Source: Bacteroidetes bacterium GWE2_42_24 (lineage in GTDB: Bacteria > Bacteroidota > Bacteroidia > Bacteroidales > TTA-H9). Taken from it: a stretch of 64,000 nucleotides of DNA. The notes below the pieces were generated by a model, which worked only from the letters and a program-made list of their open reading frames with translations, had not been told where the DNA came from and searched no databases. The stretch lies in contig MEOA01000021.1 in the NCBI GenBank assembly GCA_001768515.1, positions 78,731-142,730 on the forward strand. The letters run 5' to 3'. Shown piece after piece: positions 54,445-62,879 of the stretch (the stretch's first letter is position 1; every line of letters begins with the position of its first letter). The position numbers were made by a program, and so were the translations under genes.

Positions 54445-55747
54445 AACCTCTCAGGAACTAAAGTATCACCTTGGATTTATTGATGCCGGGCTATCTTTTG
54501 CCAATATGCGCGCTGACCTGGAACTAGCGTCATCAGCCATGCGCCGCCAGATAGGTGCTGAAATCTATGATGCGGCCTGTCGGTTTTACGATGGCTACAG
54601 GGAGTCGTACCAAAATCCTCCTTCGGAGGCAACCGAATGGCAACGAGCCATGAGCGAACTGGTTATCCGCGTTCAGTTGCCAATCGCGCTGAATGCATAC
54701 CTTGCATTCGCACCCAATAACGACCTCACCCACGACAGCAGTAAAGGACGTCAAATCATGGTTGGGCAAGACGAGAAGCCGGCCTTTGAATGGCAGATTG
54801 AGCGTGATGAGAATGCCCTAAAAAATCGCGAACAGAGGGCAACGGAGGAATTGCTGCGATGGTTGGAAGAAAACACTTCAGAAGTTGCTACATTCACCTA
54901 TGGTGAAGATATCACTTTTAAGAAAAACGTGTATTACCAGGCATTTGACCAACTACTCTTCTCAGTTGAAGCCTTTAATTGTGGTCTTCCGAACTGGGAG
55001 GAGTTATGGAGATTGCTCAATGAACGGAGGTTAATTATCTGCCATATTGGTAGTGTGCCTGAAGAATGGATTGAATCAAATAATTACGGATTGTGGAGTA
55101 AAGTAAAATTCGGGGAAAAGATTTATTCGTCAATCCTTATTGAGAATGCAGGTATTATCCCTGCTTCCGATCCCGGCTCCTGGGCTGAAACGCTGAATAA
55201 TCCGGCTTTCATTCCGGAATATAAAAACTCCGACGCCTGGAAACAGAATAACAGGCTTCTGGTGAACACCGCCGAGATGTTCGACGAGGCGTTCCCTATT
55301 GAGAAATCATACCGGTTATTCGCTATCCTTCGCCCTTTTGTCAAGCGGGTAGAGGAACAATCAATTGTACCAATCATCGGGAAGGAAACACTTGATGATC
55401 TGCTCGAAAAACGTCGTAAAGGCACATTGACAGTTAACGATACCAGCTTGATGGGCTACATCATCCCTGCTGTGGCACTAAAGGCCATGAGCAGGGCAGT
55501 AAGGAGCCTCTCGGCTACTTTGTTGCCCGATGGGATGCTTAAGCAGTTTGCCAGTAACACTAACGCGACCCGGTCAGCTACTGATTACACACAGCGGAAC
55601 CAATTGGCCATGGTGCTCGATGAGATGGCGGCCACCGATTTGCGATCGTTACAGGCTGAGATTCTGTGCCGGTCTGCTCCTGATACCCTTGAGCAGGAAA
55701 CCGATCTGCTAAATAATAACCCGGAAAATAATTTCTTCAGAGTATGA
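54434..55747 (+). CDS. DUF6712-like head-tail connector protein
   Basis: The 437-residue protein begins MLFKTSQELKYHLGFIDAGLSFANMRADLELASS and continues LVIRVQLPIALNAYLAFAPNNDLTHDSSKGRQI, which I recall as the DUF6712 family of Bacteroidota phages. Its second half has LRPFVKRVEEQSIVPIIGKETLDDLLEKRRKG. It overlaps the portal gene by 11 bp and the next gene by an ATGA. A connector or adaptor role is likely from position only. Confidence 0.6.
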   Translation: MLFKTSQELKYHLGFIDAGLSFANMRADLELASSAMRRQIGAEIYDAACRFYDGYRESYQNPPSEATEWQRAMSELVIRVQLPIALNAYLAFAPNNDLTHDSSKGRQIMVGQDEKPAFEWQIERDENALKNREQRATEELLRWLEENTSEVATFTYGEDITFKKNVYYQAFDQLLFSVEAFNCGLPNWEELWRLLNERRLIICHIGSVPEEWIESNNYGLWSKVKFGEKIYSSILIENAGIIPASDPGSWAETLNNPAFIPEYKNSDAWKQNNRLLVNTAEMFDEAFPIEKSYRLFAILRPFVKRVEEQSIVPIIGKETLDDLLEKRRKGTLTVNDTSLMGYIIPAVALKAMSRAVRSLSATLLPDGMLKQFASNTNATRSATDYTQRNQLAMVLDEMAATDLRSLQAEILCRSAPDTLEQETDLLNNNPENNFFRV

Positions 55748-56649
55748 ACATCCTTGACATACCCCAAGCCGGGGTACATCTTGAATATGCCTCTTGCATG
55801 GATGAACTTATACCATCACAGTTCGAGACCTACTGCCGATTATTCATTGAGCTTAAAGAGGGTAAAATCTCGATTGCGGATTTTTATGTCCGCATGGTAA
55901 TCGAGTTGCTCGATATAGATCTGGGCTATGGTTACAAACGCCTGCCCGAAAGGGTCTCGGAATCTATTCATGACAATCTCAGGCAGATTACAGAAACCCT
56001 TACCTGGCTCCTGGTGGAGCGCGATGAAAACGGAGTTGTTCAGATTGAGCCAAATATTGAGTTTGCACGGAATCTAATCCCCGCCCTGGGTAATAATATG
56101 GGTCCGGCTGATGCCTTGCAGAACGTTTCTCTGGCAGAGTTCAGAGATGCTATCGGACACTCAATGAACTTTACCCTTACAAACGACGAAGAGCATCTTA
56201 ACAGGCTTTGCGCTTCACTTTACCGGCCGAAGAACCCCAGATGGCTCACCCTGTCACAGTATCCTGAATGGAATGGAGATAAACGCTTTTTATATAGCTC
56301 TGCCTACGCAGAGACATCCTTCAACCGTTTTCTTCGGTTCCCAATCTGGCAGCGATTCGGGGTTTACCTAATGTTTAATGCTGCCTTAAACTTTCTTAAA
56401 ACCGGTACTGTCACCATCGAAGGCAAGGAAATTAGTTTCTCAATCCTTTGGGAAGGCAATGAACCACAATCAGACAAGCCCGGCATCGGCATGGCTGGCG
56501 TGTTGTTCAGCCTGGCTGAAACCGGAGTATTTGGTACCCTTAAGGATGTTGAACGGGTAAACCTCTATGTTGCCCTTGCACGGCTATACCAGGTTAAAAT
56601 CAATGAACCAAAGATGAATAAAGATGATACTAATCACCCAAATTCGTAG
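55744..56649 (+). CDS. Hypothetical phage structural protein
   Basis: The 301-residue protein reads YCRLFIELKEGKISIADFYVRMVIELLDIDLGYGYKRLP, with later VYLMFNAALNFLKTGTVTIEGKEI. It has no known motif. It overlaps the DUF6712-like gene (ATGA) and the next gene by 26 bp. A neck or connector role is a guess from the gene order. Confidence 0.55.
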   Translation: MNILDIPQAGVHLEYASCMDELIPSQFETYCRLFIELKEGKISIADFYVRMVIELLDIDLGYGYKRLPERVSESIHDNLRQITETLTWLLVERDENGVVQIEPNIEFARNLIPALGNNMGPADALQNVSLAEFRDAIGHSMNFTLTNDEEHLNRLCASLYRPKNPRWLTLSQYPEWNGDKRFLYSSAYAETSFNRFLRFPIWQRFGVYLMFNAALNFLKTGTVTIEGKEISFSILWEGNEPQSDKPGIGMAGVLFSLAETGVFGTLKDVERVNLYVALARLYQVKINEPKMNKDDTNHPNS

Positions 56650-57088
56650 CTATTTCAACTCTTTACTCACTGATTTCGATGAGTTCAACGAAGTGATTAT
56701 GGTTTTTAACCAGTCACACCTCACTGACAAGATCAAAGAGCTATCACTGGGGATTTACCTGATCATTGTGATCCCCGGGGCAAAGACGAAAGCATTGGAT
56801 GAGGACAATGTTCATGATCCATCGGAGTGCCTCTTGTTTGTTGCCGAAAAGCTGATTGAAAAAGACATACCACCAGATGAGTTAATTAACAGGATGGCCG
56901 TCACCCAGGTACTTACAGAGCGGATCAAAACCCATTTACTCTCAGACAAGCTCAACCATGACACACCCGACCACCTGATGCATGATATAGAACCCTCAGG
57001 CATCAGTACTGAACCTGAATTTAACTATTTAGGGACATATGGCTGGAGCCTGACATTTATCATTAACCCAACCCTTCGCCAACTATGA
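56624..57088 (+). CDS. Hypothetical phage protein, possible tail terminator
   Basis: The 154-residue protein reads MILITQIRSYFNSLLTDFDEFNEVIMVFN, then DVNVHDP-like DEDNVHDPSECLLFVAEKLIE and YLGTYGWSLTFIINPTLRQL. Its size and position after connector genes would suit a tail-terminator or completion protein. I do not recognise the family. It is coupled to the next gene by an ATGA. Confidence 0.5.
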   Translation: MILITQIRSYFNSLLTDFDEFNEVIMVFNQSHLTDKIKELSLGIYLIIVIPGAKTKALDEDNVHDPSECLLFVAEKLIEKDIPPDELINRMAVTQVLTERIKTHLLSDKLNHDTPDHLMHDIEPSGISTEPEFNYLGTYGWSLTFIINPTLRQL

Positions 57089-57420
57089 CAGAAGAAATAA
57101 CTCAGGCGGCAACTGGTGTGCCGGTGATGATCACTATTTTGACAGCTACCAATACCATCCTGGTAGCCTCTGTCGCTTTCTTTTTAAAACGCTTCCTTAA
57201 CAAGTTCGACAGCGTTGTAAAAAACGTTGAACTTCATAATGTTGTGTTAAGCACATCACAAACCCGCTGCGATGAGCGCTCGGCACGGGTCAACATTGCT
57301 CTGTCAGAGCTTCAGAATGATCAGGAACGTCAGGATGAACTCATCGATGATCACTCAAGAACAATTGCTGTACATACATCTGAAATCGAAAACCTGAAAC
57401 GATCCATCCCACGGAAATGA
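57085..57420 (+). CDS. Small membrane protein of the lysis cassette
   Basis: The 111-residue protein has an N-terminal membrane helix (about residues 14-33, ITILTATNTILVASVAFFLKRF) and a charged helical C-terminal part (LHNVVLSTSQTRCDERSARVNIALSELQNDQERQDELIDDHSRTIAVHTSEIENLKR), like an i-spanin or antiholin. An ATGA overlap links it to the genes on both sides. Confidence 0.6.
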   Translation: MTEEITQAATGVPVMITILTATNTILVASVAFFLKRFLNKFDSVVKNVELHNVVLSTSQTRCDERSARVNIALSELQNDQERQDELIDDHSRTIAVHTSEIENLKRSIPRK

Positions 57421-57698
57421 AAACGAAAGCGATACTAAAAACGAAAGCGGACACACTTAACCTGTTCAGATTTATTCTGAACGTGCTCAGTACAGGCACC
57501 CCTGAAAGCTCCAAACGGGTGTTCGGAGCCATCATGATCATCTGGGTACATGTGCTGATGAGCTGCCAGGTATATCATCCGGTTATGGAAACATCTCTTT
57601 ACCTTGGTGCAGCGCTGCTGGGTCTGGAGACCCTAAGAGATGTGTTCAGAAAACCTGTATCAAACAATGAATATGACCCAAATAACAACCAGTCATGA
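57417..57698 (+). CDS. Holin-like protein
   Basis: The 93-residue protein has a hydrophobic region (KRVFGAIMIIWVHVLMSCQVYHPVMETSLYLGAALLGLETL, about residues 37-80) long enough for two helices, and a polar Asn/Asp-rich C-terminus. It lies just before the endolysin, overlapping by ATGA. Size and place fit a holin that releases the endolysin. No specific family was recognised. Confidence 0.65.
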   Translation: MKTKAILKTKADTLNLFRFILNVLSTGTPESSKRVFGAIMIIWVHVLMSCQVYHPVMETSLYLGAALLGLETLRDVFRKPVSNNEYDPNNNQS

Positions 57699-58222
57699 AG
57701 ATAGACGAAACAAAACTCAGACAGATGATCCCTGGAGCCACGGACGATCAGATTAAGAAATTCATCGAGCCGCTCACTGAATGCTTGGAACGATTCCAAA
57801 TTGATAGTCCTATTCGTATAGCTTGTTTCATTGCCCAGATCACACACGAGAGCGGGAGTCTGAAGTATGTACGTGAGTTGGCCTGCGGTAAAGCCTACGA
57901 AGGGAGGACAGATCTGGGCAACACCCAGCCAGGCGATGGGGATCGCTTCAAAGGGCGGGGGCTGATACAGGTTACTGGCCGTGATAACTACACCGCTCTA
58001 AAGCGCGATCTAAAAATTAATTGTGTGGATGAGCCTGATCTACTTGAACGACCATACTGGGCTGCGATGACAGCCGGATGGTTTTGGAACCTTAAAGGGT
58101 TGAACCGATATGCCGATATTGGTGACATGCGTGCTATTACCAGGCGTATCAACGGCGGACTTACTGGCTTCGACGACCGGATGAACCATTTTCGCAGGTG
58201 TAAATTTGTGCTTGAGGTATGA
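57695..58222 (+). CDS. GH19-type endolysin (chitinase-like)
   Basis: The 175-residue protein has the GH19 motifs: IACFIAQITHESGSLKYVRELACG with catalytic candidates Glu52 and Glu61, then KAYEGRTDLGNTQPGDGDRFKGRGLIQVTGRDNY and AAMTAGWFW. There is no signal peptide, so a holin is needed for access to peptidoglycan, which the preceding gene can supply. It cuts the peptidoglycan glycan strand during lysis. The ATGA overlap with both neighbours shows a coupled lysis operon. Confidence 0.88.
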   Translation: MKIDETKLRQMIPGATDDQIKKFIEPLTECLERFQIDSPIRIACFIAQITHESGSLKYVRELACGKAYEGRTDLGNTQPGDGDRFKGRGLIQVTGRDNYTALKRDLKINCVDEPDLLERPYWAAMTAGWFWNLKGLNRYADIGDMRAITRRINGGLTGFDDRMNHFRRCKFVLEV

Positions 58223-58824
58223 ACAACCACAAGATATTTTTAACTCTTGTCCTGATGTTGGTGGTTAGCATCGGGGGGAATGTATTTCTGTGGCTTAACT
58301 CAGGGAACCATCAGGAACAGCTCGAACCAACTACCACCATCACCATTGTGGGCGACACTACCCCAGAAATTGTGTTCTTCCCGGAGCCAGTTCCCGTCTG
58401 GCGTGACACCGGATCCACACGCTGGCGTTCCCTTCCGGTGGACACTAACGCCATCCTGACCGACTACTTCAGCCGTAATGCTTACCTCCGTATATTGAAA
58501 GAAGATAGCAGTGCTTTGATTGTTCTCTCCGATACGGTGACCCAAAACAGGCTCACCGCTTTCCGGCTTGAGTTTATCAACCGTCGGCCAACGGCCATCA
58601 TCACCAGCACGTATCAGGTGCCTCAGATGTATGACTTCATCCTCTCCGGAGTGATCTCTCTATCCATGATGCCCGAGCGAACCCGGCTGATGGGTGGCCT
58701 AATGCTCACCGACCGACAACAGAGAACTTACCAGGTGATGACTGATCCGCAAATGAAGAGCTGGCAAGTGGGTATGTCAATGCCGGTATGGAGGTGGCAA
58801 AGAAAAGTGATACAATCGGAGTAA
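58219..58824 (+). CDS. DUF6808-like membrane protein of the lysis cassette
   Basis: The 201-residue protein has an N-terminal membrane helix (FLTLVLMLVVSIGGNVFLWL) and a periplasmic part that I recall as DUF6808, seen at the end of Bacteroidota phage late operons (VPVWRDTG, TDYFSRNAYLRIL). It may be a spanin-like component that acts on the outer membrane. It is the last gene of the element in this window. Confidence 0.6.
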   Translation: MNNHKIFLTLVLMLVVSIGGNVFLWLNSGNHQEQLEPTTTITIVGDTTPEIVFFPEPVPVWRDTGSTRWRSLPVDTNAILTDYFSRNAYLRILKEDSSALIVLSDTVTQNRLTAFRLEFINRRPTAIITSTYQVPQMYDFILSGVISLSMMPERTRLMGGLMLTDRQQRTYQVMTDPQMKSWQVGMSMPVWRWQRKVIQSE

Positions 58825-59322
58825 ACAGTAGAGACAATAGCAATTTTTAGTCTTGTTCGTACAAAACATGTCGAATCAAATAGATAATAACATAATAAAT
58901 GGCATAAAATACTGGAGAATTAAATTTTAAATTACCAGCAATAATCTCATTACCAATACAAAGTGCTGTTGAGCATTGAAACAATATAGAATCTGTATAT
59001 CTGGACGGACTGTTTAAAGAAGAAGAATAATCCGGCATTCTTTTCTGATAAATCTTGTTTATTGTCCAGGTTTATGAGAATGATACCTTAGGTTTATCAA
59101 AAGGTAATTTATCAGGTTAGTAATTTGTGTATCGGATTTCGCTTATTTTCAATAATTTTATACAGGATAAGGCGACTTTTCGTCTTTTTCCTGCGTCTGT
59201 TTATTATCTTTGCTTTACACAACCTAATCCCGCAAGGGAGAAAATTGTCTTCCAAATCAACTGGTTTGTAACAGCAACTCAACCTTTAACATACATTATA
59301 ATTATTCCAAAATCAAACTATT
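58825..59322. other. Right junction of the element, non-coding
   Basis: No gene was found in these 498 bp. The composition is A+T-rich. A promoter box lies at 59205-59212. I searched for a copy of the tRNA-like 24469-24487 segment or other short repeat of the left junction and found none, so the right attachment site is not identified. Confidence 0.5.
59205..59212 (+). promoter_or_regulatory. -7 box TATCTTTG upstream of the metalloprotease gene
   Basis: It matches the Bacteroidota consensus and lies 110 bp before the ATG at 59323. A -33 TTG at the proper distance was not found. Confidence 0.5.
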
Positions 59323-62300
59323 ATGAAAATTAAACCAATCAATCCTCTACTACTGAAAGCTGCTTTTTGGTTCATACTGATTAGCATATCCTTTTCTGAT
59401 ACTTTACAGGCACAATCGAATTCATTCTGTGCTACCCCGCCGACAGGAGCCTATCCAGAGTTGGAAGATGTGTTGAAAACTACAGTGGCCGAAGGCCCTT
59501 TTTACTTGAAAATCTATGTACACGTTGTCAGGCGGGACGATGGTACAGGTGGCCAATCAGTTGAAAACGTTCTACAAGCATTATCAATTCTAGACCAAGA
59601 CTTCAATCCATATAGTATTTATTTTATCTGGGATTGTTCAATACATTATATTGACAGTACAATTTTATACAATTTCCCATATTCTGGTCGTGTGTTTTTA
59701 ACCCCAAGAAATAAAACGGGAATAAATATATATCTATTTGGGGACGAAAGCTATACGTATAACCCAGGAGAGGGAAGAACAGATTCAATTGGTGGAAATG
59801 CCTTTTACATATTTGGTAAAGTTAAATCACCATACTCAAACCCATTAGTAAGATCACATGTAATTTCGCATGAGATGGGTCACTGCTTAAATCTGTGGCA
59901 TCCTTGGGAAGGGCCGAATAACTTGTGCTATGAATGGCCTAATGGCAATTATTGTGAAGAATGTGGTGACGAACTATGTAGTACTCCGGCAGAACCAGTT
60001 AACGGGTGCAACCAGGATATTGATACAAATGATTGTTCATGGCTTTATCCGGTGGAATTTTCGCCTGGGTGGTTTTATAAGCCTGACACCACACTATTCA
60101 TGGGTTATACTCATCCTAAATGTATGAGTACCTTTACCGATGAACAGTTACAGCGAATGTACAATTCAATAGTTACATTACCCGTTTTGCAGGCATGCGT
60201 TGTACCGGATCCAAACCATATAATTTCAGGGACTGTAGCATGGAATACTCCTATTGAGGTAGCAGGTGATGTCATTATTGAACCAGGCGGACAACTCACC
60301 ATTACAGATGAGGTAGCTTTCTATCCCAAAAGTAAAATTATTGTAAAACCCGGCGGCAAGTTATTCGTGAACAGGGGAACACTTACCAACCTTCCTTCAT
60401 GCAGGCCAGGTCATCCCTGGCAGGGTATTGAAGTGTGGGGGAACAGTGCTGCAAACCAATACCCCGATGCAAACGGGAATTACAATCAAGGATATCTAAT
60501 GCTCAATAATGCCACGATCGAAAATGCAGTCTGCGCTGTTGACCTCTGGAAACCCAACGATTTCTCGAAAACAGGAGGTATCCTAAAAGCAACCAATTCT
60601 CATTTCATCAACAACACCAAATCAATTCATGCAGGTTATTATACCAACAAGCATCCGATAAATGGTAAACCCACTACAAATATAGGCTATGCCGTGAATT
60701 GCACCTTCGTAATAAACCAAGGCTACAACGCTTCAAAAACTTTTTATAAACATGCCGACCTTGCACAGCTAAATGGGTTTAGTTTCTCAGGTTGCGATTT
60801 CTCTTTAGCCCAGGGGGTAGATGGTGTAAGCCCATGGAACATTGCCATTGGATCATACGACGCTGCTTTCTCGGTAACTGCTCCTTGCTCAGGTGACATG
60901 TCACCATGTAACGAATATGACAGGAACACTTTCACCGGGTTTTATGCTGCCGTTTATGCCACTAAAACACCTGACTATAATACTACTTTCGATGTTATTC
61001 GTTCTGATTTCAGTAATAATGCCATCGGCATCTACATTAACGGTGTAAAAAATGAAGCAATTCTTTTCTGTAACTTCCACTTGGGAAGCAACGCTGGTGA
61101 TGATTGCGGGGTCGGATTATCACCCTCCTATGGAATCGATATGACTGGCAGTACCGGTTTTGTAATTGAAGAAAACACCTTTCAAAGAGCAGACGGCACT
61201 GCCCCGGGCGATTATACCGGCATCAGGGCAACACAGTGCCTTTCAATAGTTGATGATATTTATAAAAACTCATACATCGGGCTGGAAAGGGCGAACCTGG
61301 CACAGGATCTCAATAGAGCTGATTATAGCAATGGCGCAACAGGTATCTCCTACCTATGCAACCAGAACAGGTTCAATCGATTGGACATACATGTAACGGG
61401 TAATCAGGCTAGCATTAGAGGCAACCTTGGTGGACTTGAAGTCGCCTCCGGCAATACCCTTACCGATCCTGCTTTTGCTGAAGCGCACATCCTTAACCAA
61501 GGGGTTCAAGATGTAAACTATTATTTTTACCAGCCCAACGAAAATGAAAGGTTGATAGAATATTCGACCTATGTTTACCCTTACCCGCTTACTATTTCAC
61601 AAACCCGGAATGAGTGCCTGTCACATTATGGCGGAAGCACTGGAGGCAATACTACGGAAGGATTAGTGCTCGATGCTGCCGGCATGCAACAGAAGGCGGA
61701 TGAGTATTCGCAATATGTTTCCGATTACAATACGGTAGCAAGCCTATACCAGCAGCTTACCGATGGGGGAAGTACCGAAACTACAAAAACAGTGATAGAA
61801 ACCAGCCAACCCGACGACATGTGGATCCTTCGCGATGACTTGTTGGGTAAGTCGCCTTATCTTTCGCAAGAGGTTCTGATGGTGGCAGCCGATAAAACCG
61901 ATGTACTCCCCGAGGCGGTGCTTTTCGAAATCCTCGCTGCCAATCCCGACGAATTACGCCGTCAGGAACTGATAGACTACCTGCGCAACAAACCTGATCC
62001 TTTGCCCGAATACATGATTGAATTGCTTGAAATACTTGCCCGGGGCGAAACAGGTAAAACTGCCCTGCTTAACCAGATGGCGCGTTATTACAACGGCAAG
62101 GTGCAGGCTGTTAATACCATCGTTCGCAGCTTGCTTCGCGACACCATTACCGATTACGGGCAGGTTCGTACCTGGCTTACCAACCTAGGTGGGATTGAAT
62201 CAGGAAAGCAGGTAGTGGGCACCTACCTTGCCGAAGCAAACTACACTACTGCACTCGGCTTGCTCGACAGCATGGCTGCTGACTATTCACTTTCGGGTGT

Positions 62301-62820
62301 TGACCTGGAGCATTTCAACGAATACCGCGACATTACCGGGATGCTTATTTCACTCAGGCAGAACGGTCTGGACTATAACAACCTTGATTCGGCATCGATA
62401 GCCCAACTCGTTGATTTTGCCGATAATTCAACGGGGGAAGCACGCTACCTTGCGCAAAATATTTTGAGCCAGGCATTCGGTCTTCATTATTGTAATTGCC
62501 CCCCTCAGCCCGGAACAATTACCCTCAAAGCATCGAAACCGGTCAATCCCGTGCTCCTGGCCGAAGCCCATGGCCTGACCATCGGGGTTGCACCCAATCC
62601 GGCTAGTACCTGGGCGGCTTTCAACTACGTGCTTGCACCCGGCGAAACAAATGGTTTGATTACCATATCCGACAACCGGGGTAATACAATTACCACCATA
62701 CCAGTAACCGATAATCGTGGCCAAAAAGTATGGGATACCCGTCAGGTATCATCCGGGATGTACATTTACACCCTTACCTGCAACGGCATGAGCCGCACAG
62801 GGAAGTTGGTGATTAAATAA
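59323..62820 (+). CDS. Secreted M43-type zinc metalloprotease with T9SS sorting domain
   Basis: The 1,165-residue protein has a signal peptide (FWFILISISFSDTLQAQ). The protease core carries HEMGHCLNLWH with His183, Glu184, His187 and His193, and a Met-turn region FMGYTHPKCMSTFTDEQLQRM, the pattern of M43 (pappalysin/ulilysin) proteases. A long beta-helix-like region with many N-x-x-F-x-x-N repeats (about 300-740) follows, then an all-helical stretch (about 790-1060). The C-terminus is a type A T9SS sorting domain (VAPNPAS... SGMYIYTLTCNGMSRTGKLVIK). It should be released or bound at the surface and cleave extracellular proteins. It lies 0.5 kb after the element and is a host gene. Confidence 0.88.
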   Translation: MKIKPINPLLLKAAFWFILISISFSDTLQAQSNSFCATPPTGAYPELEDVLKTTVAEGPFYLKIYVHVVRRDDGTGGQSVENVLQALSILDQDFNPYSIYFIWDCSIHYIDSTILYNFPYSGRVFLTPRNKTGINIYLFGDESYTYNPGEGRTDSIGGNAFYIFGKVKSPYSNPLVRSHVISHEMGHCLNLWHPWEGPNNLCYEWPNGNYCEECGDELCSTPAEPVNGCNQDIDTNDCSWLYPVEFSPGWFYKPDTTLFMGYTHPKCMSTFTDEQLQRMYNSIVTLPVLQACVVPDPNHIISGTVAWNTPIEVAGDVIIEPGGQLTITDEVAFYPKSKIIVKPGGKLFVNRGTLTNLPSCRPGHPWQGIEVWGNSAANQYPDANGNYNQGYLMLNNATIENAVCAVDLWKPNDFSKTGGILKATNSHFINNTKSIHAGYYTNKHPINGKPTTNIGYAVNCTFVINQGYNASKTFYKHADLAQLNGFSFSGCDFSLAQGVDGVSPWNIAIGSYDAAFSVTAPCSGDMSPCNEYDRNTFTGFYAAVYATKTPDYNTTFDVIRSDFSNNAIGIYINGVKNEAILFCNFHLGSNAGDDCGVGLSPSYGIDMTGSTGFVIEENTFQRADGTAPGDYTGIRATQCLSIVDDIYKNSYIGLERANLAQDLNRADYSNGATGISYLCNQNRFNRLDIHVTGNQASIRGNLGGLEVASGNTLTDPAFAEAHILNQGVQDVNYYFYQPNENERLIEYSTYVYPYPLTISQTRNECLSHYGGSTGGNTTEGLVLDAAGMQQKADEYSQYVSDYNTVASLYQQLTDGGSTETTKTVIETSQPDDMWILRDDLLGKSPYLSQEVLMVAADKTDVLPEAVLFEILAANPDELRRQELIDYLRNKPDPLPEYMIELLEILARGETGKTALLNQMARYYNGKVQAVNTIVRSLLRDTITDYGQVRTWLTNLGGIESGKQVVGTYLAEANYTTALGLLDSMAADYSLSGVDLEHFNEYRDITGMLISLRQNGLDYNNLDSASIAQLVDFADNSTGEARYLAQNILSQAFGLHYCNCPPQPGTITLKASKPVNPVLLAEAHGLTIGVAPNPASTWAAFNYVLAPGETNGLITISDNRGNTITTIPVTDNRGQKVWDTRQVSSGMYIYTLTCNGMSRTGKLVIK

Positions 62821-62826
62821 TTATGA

Positions 62827-62863
62827 TTATCATTGTCGGCGGTCTAACCGCCGACAATGATAA
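62827..62863. repeat. Perfect 17-bp inverted repeat after the metalloprotease gene
   Basis: Exact arms of 17 bp (62827-62843 and 62847-62863) flank a 3-base loop. The GTCGGCGGT/ACCGCCGAC part is very stable. The following run is of A, not T, so on the plus strand it is not a standard terminator; on the minus strand it would be. It may still stall transcription or protect the mRNA end. Confidence 0.75.
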
Positions 62864-62879
62864 AAAAAACTGTAGCCTG

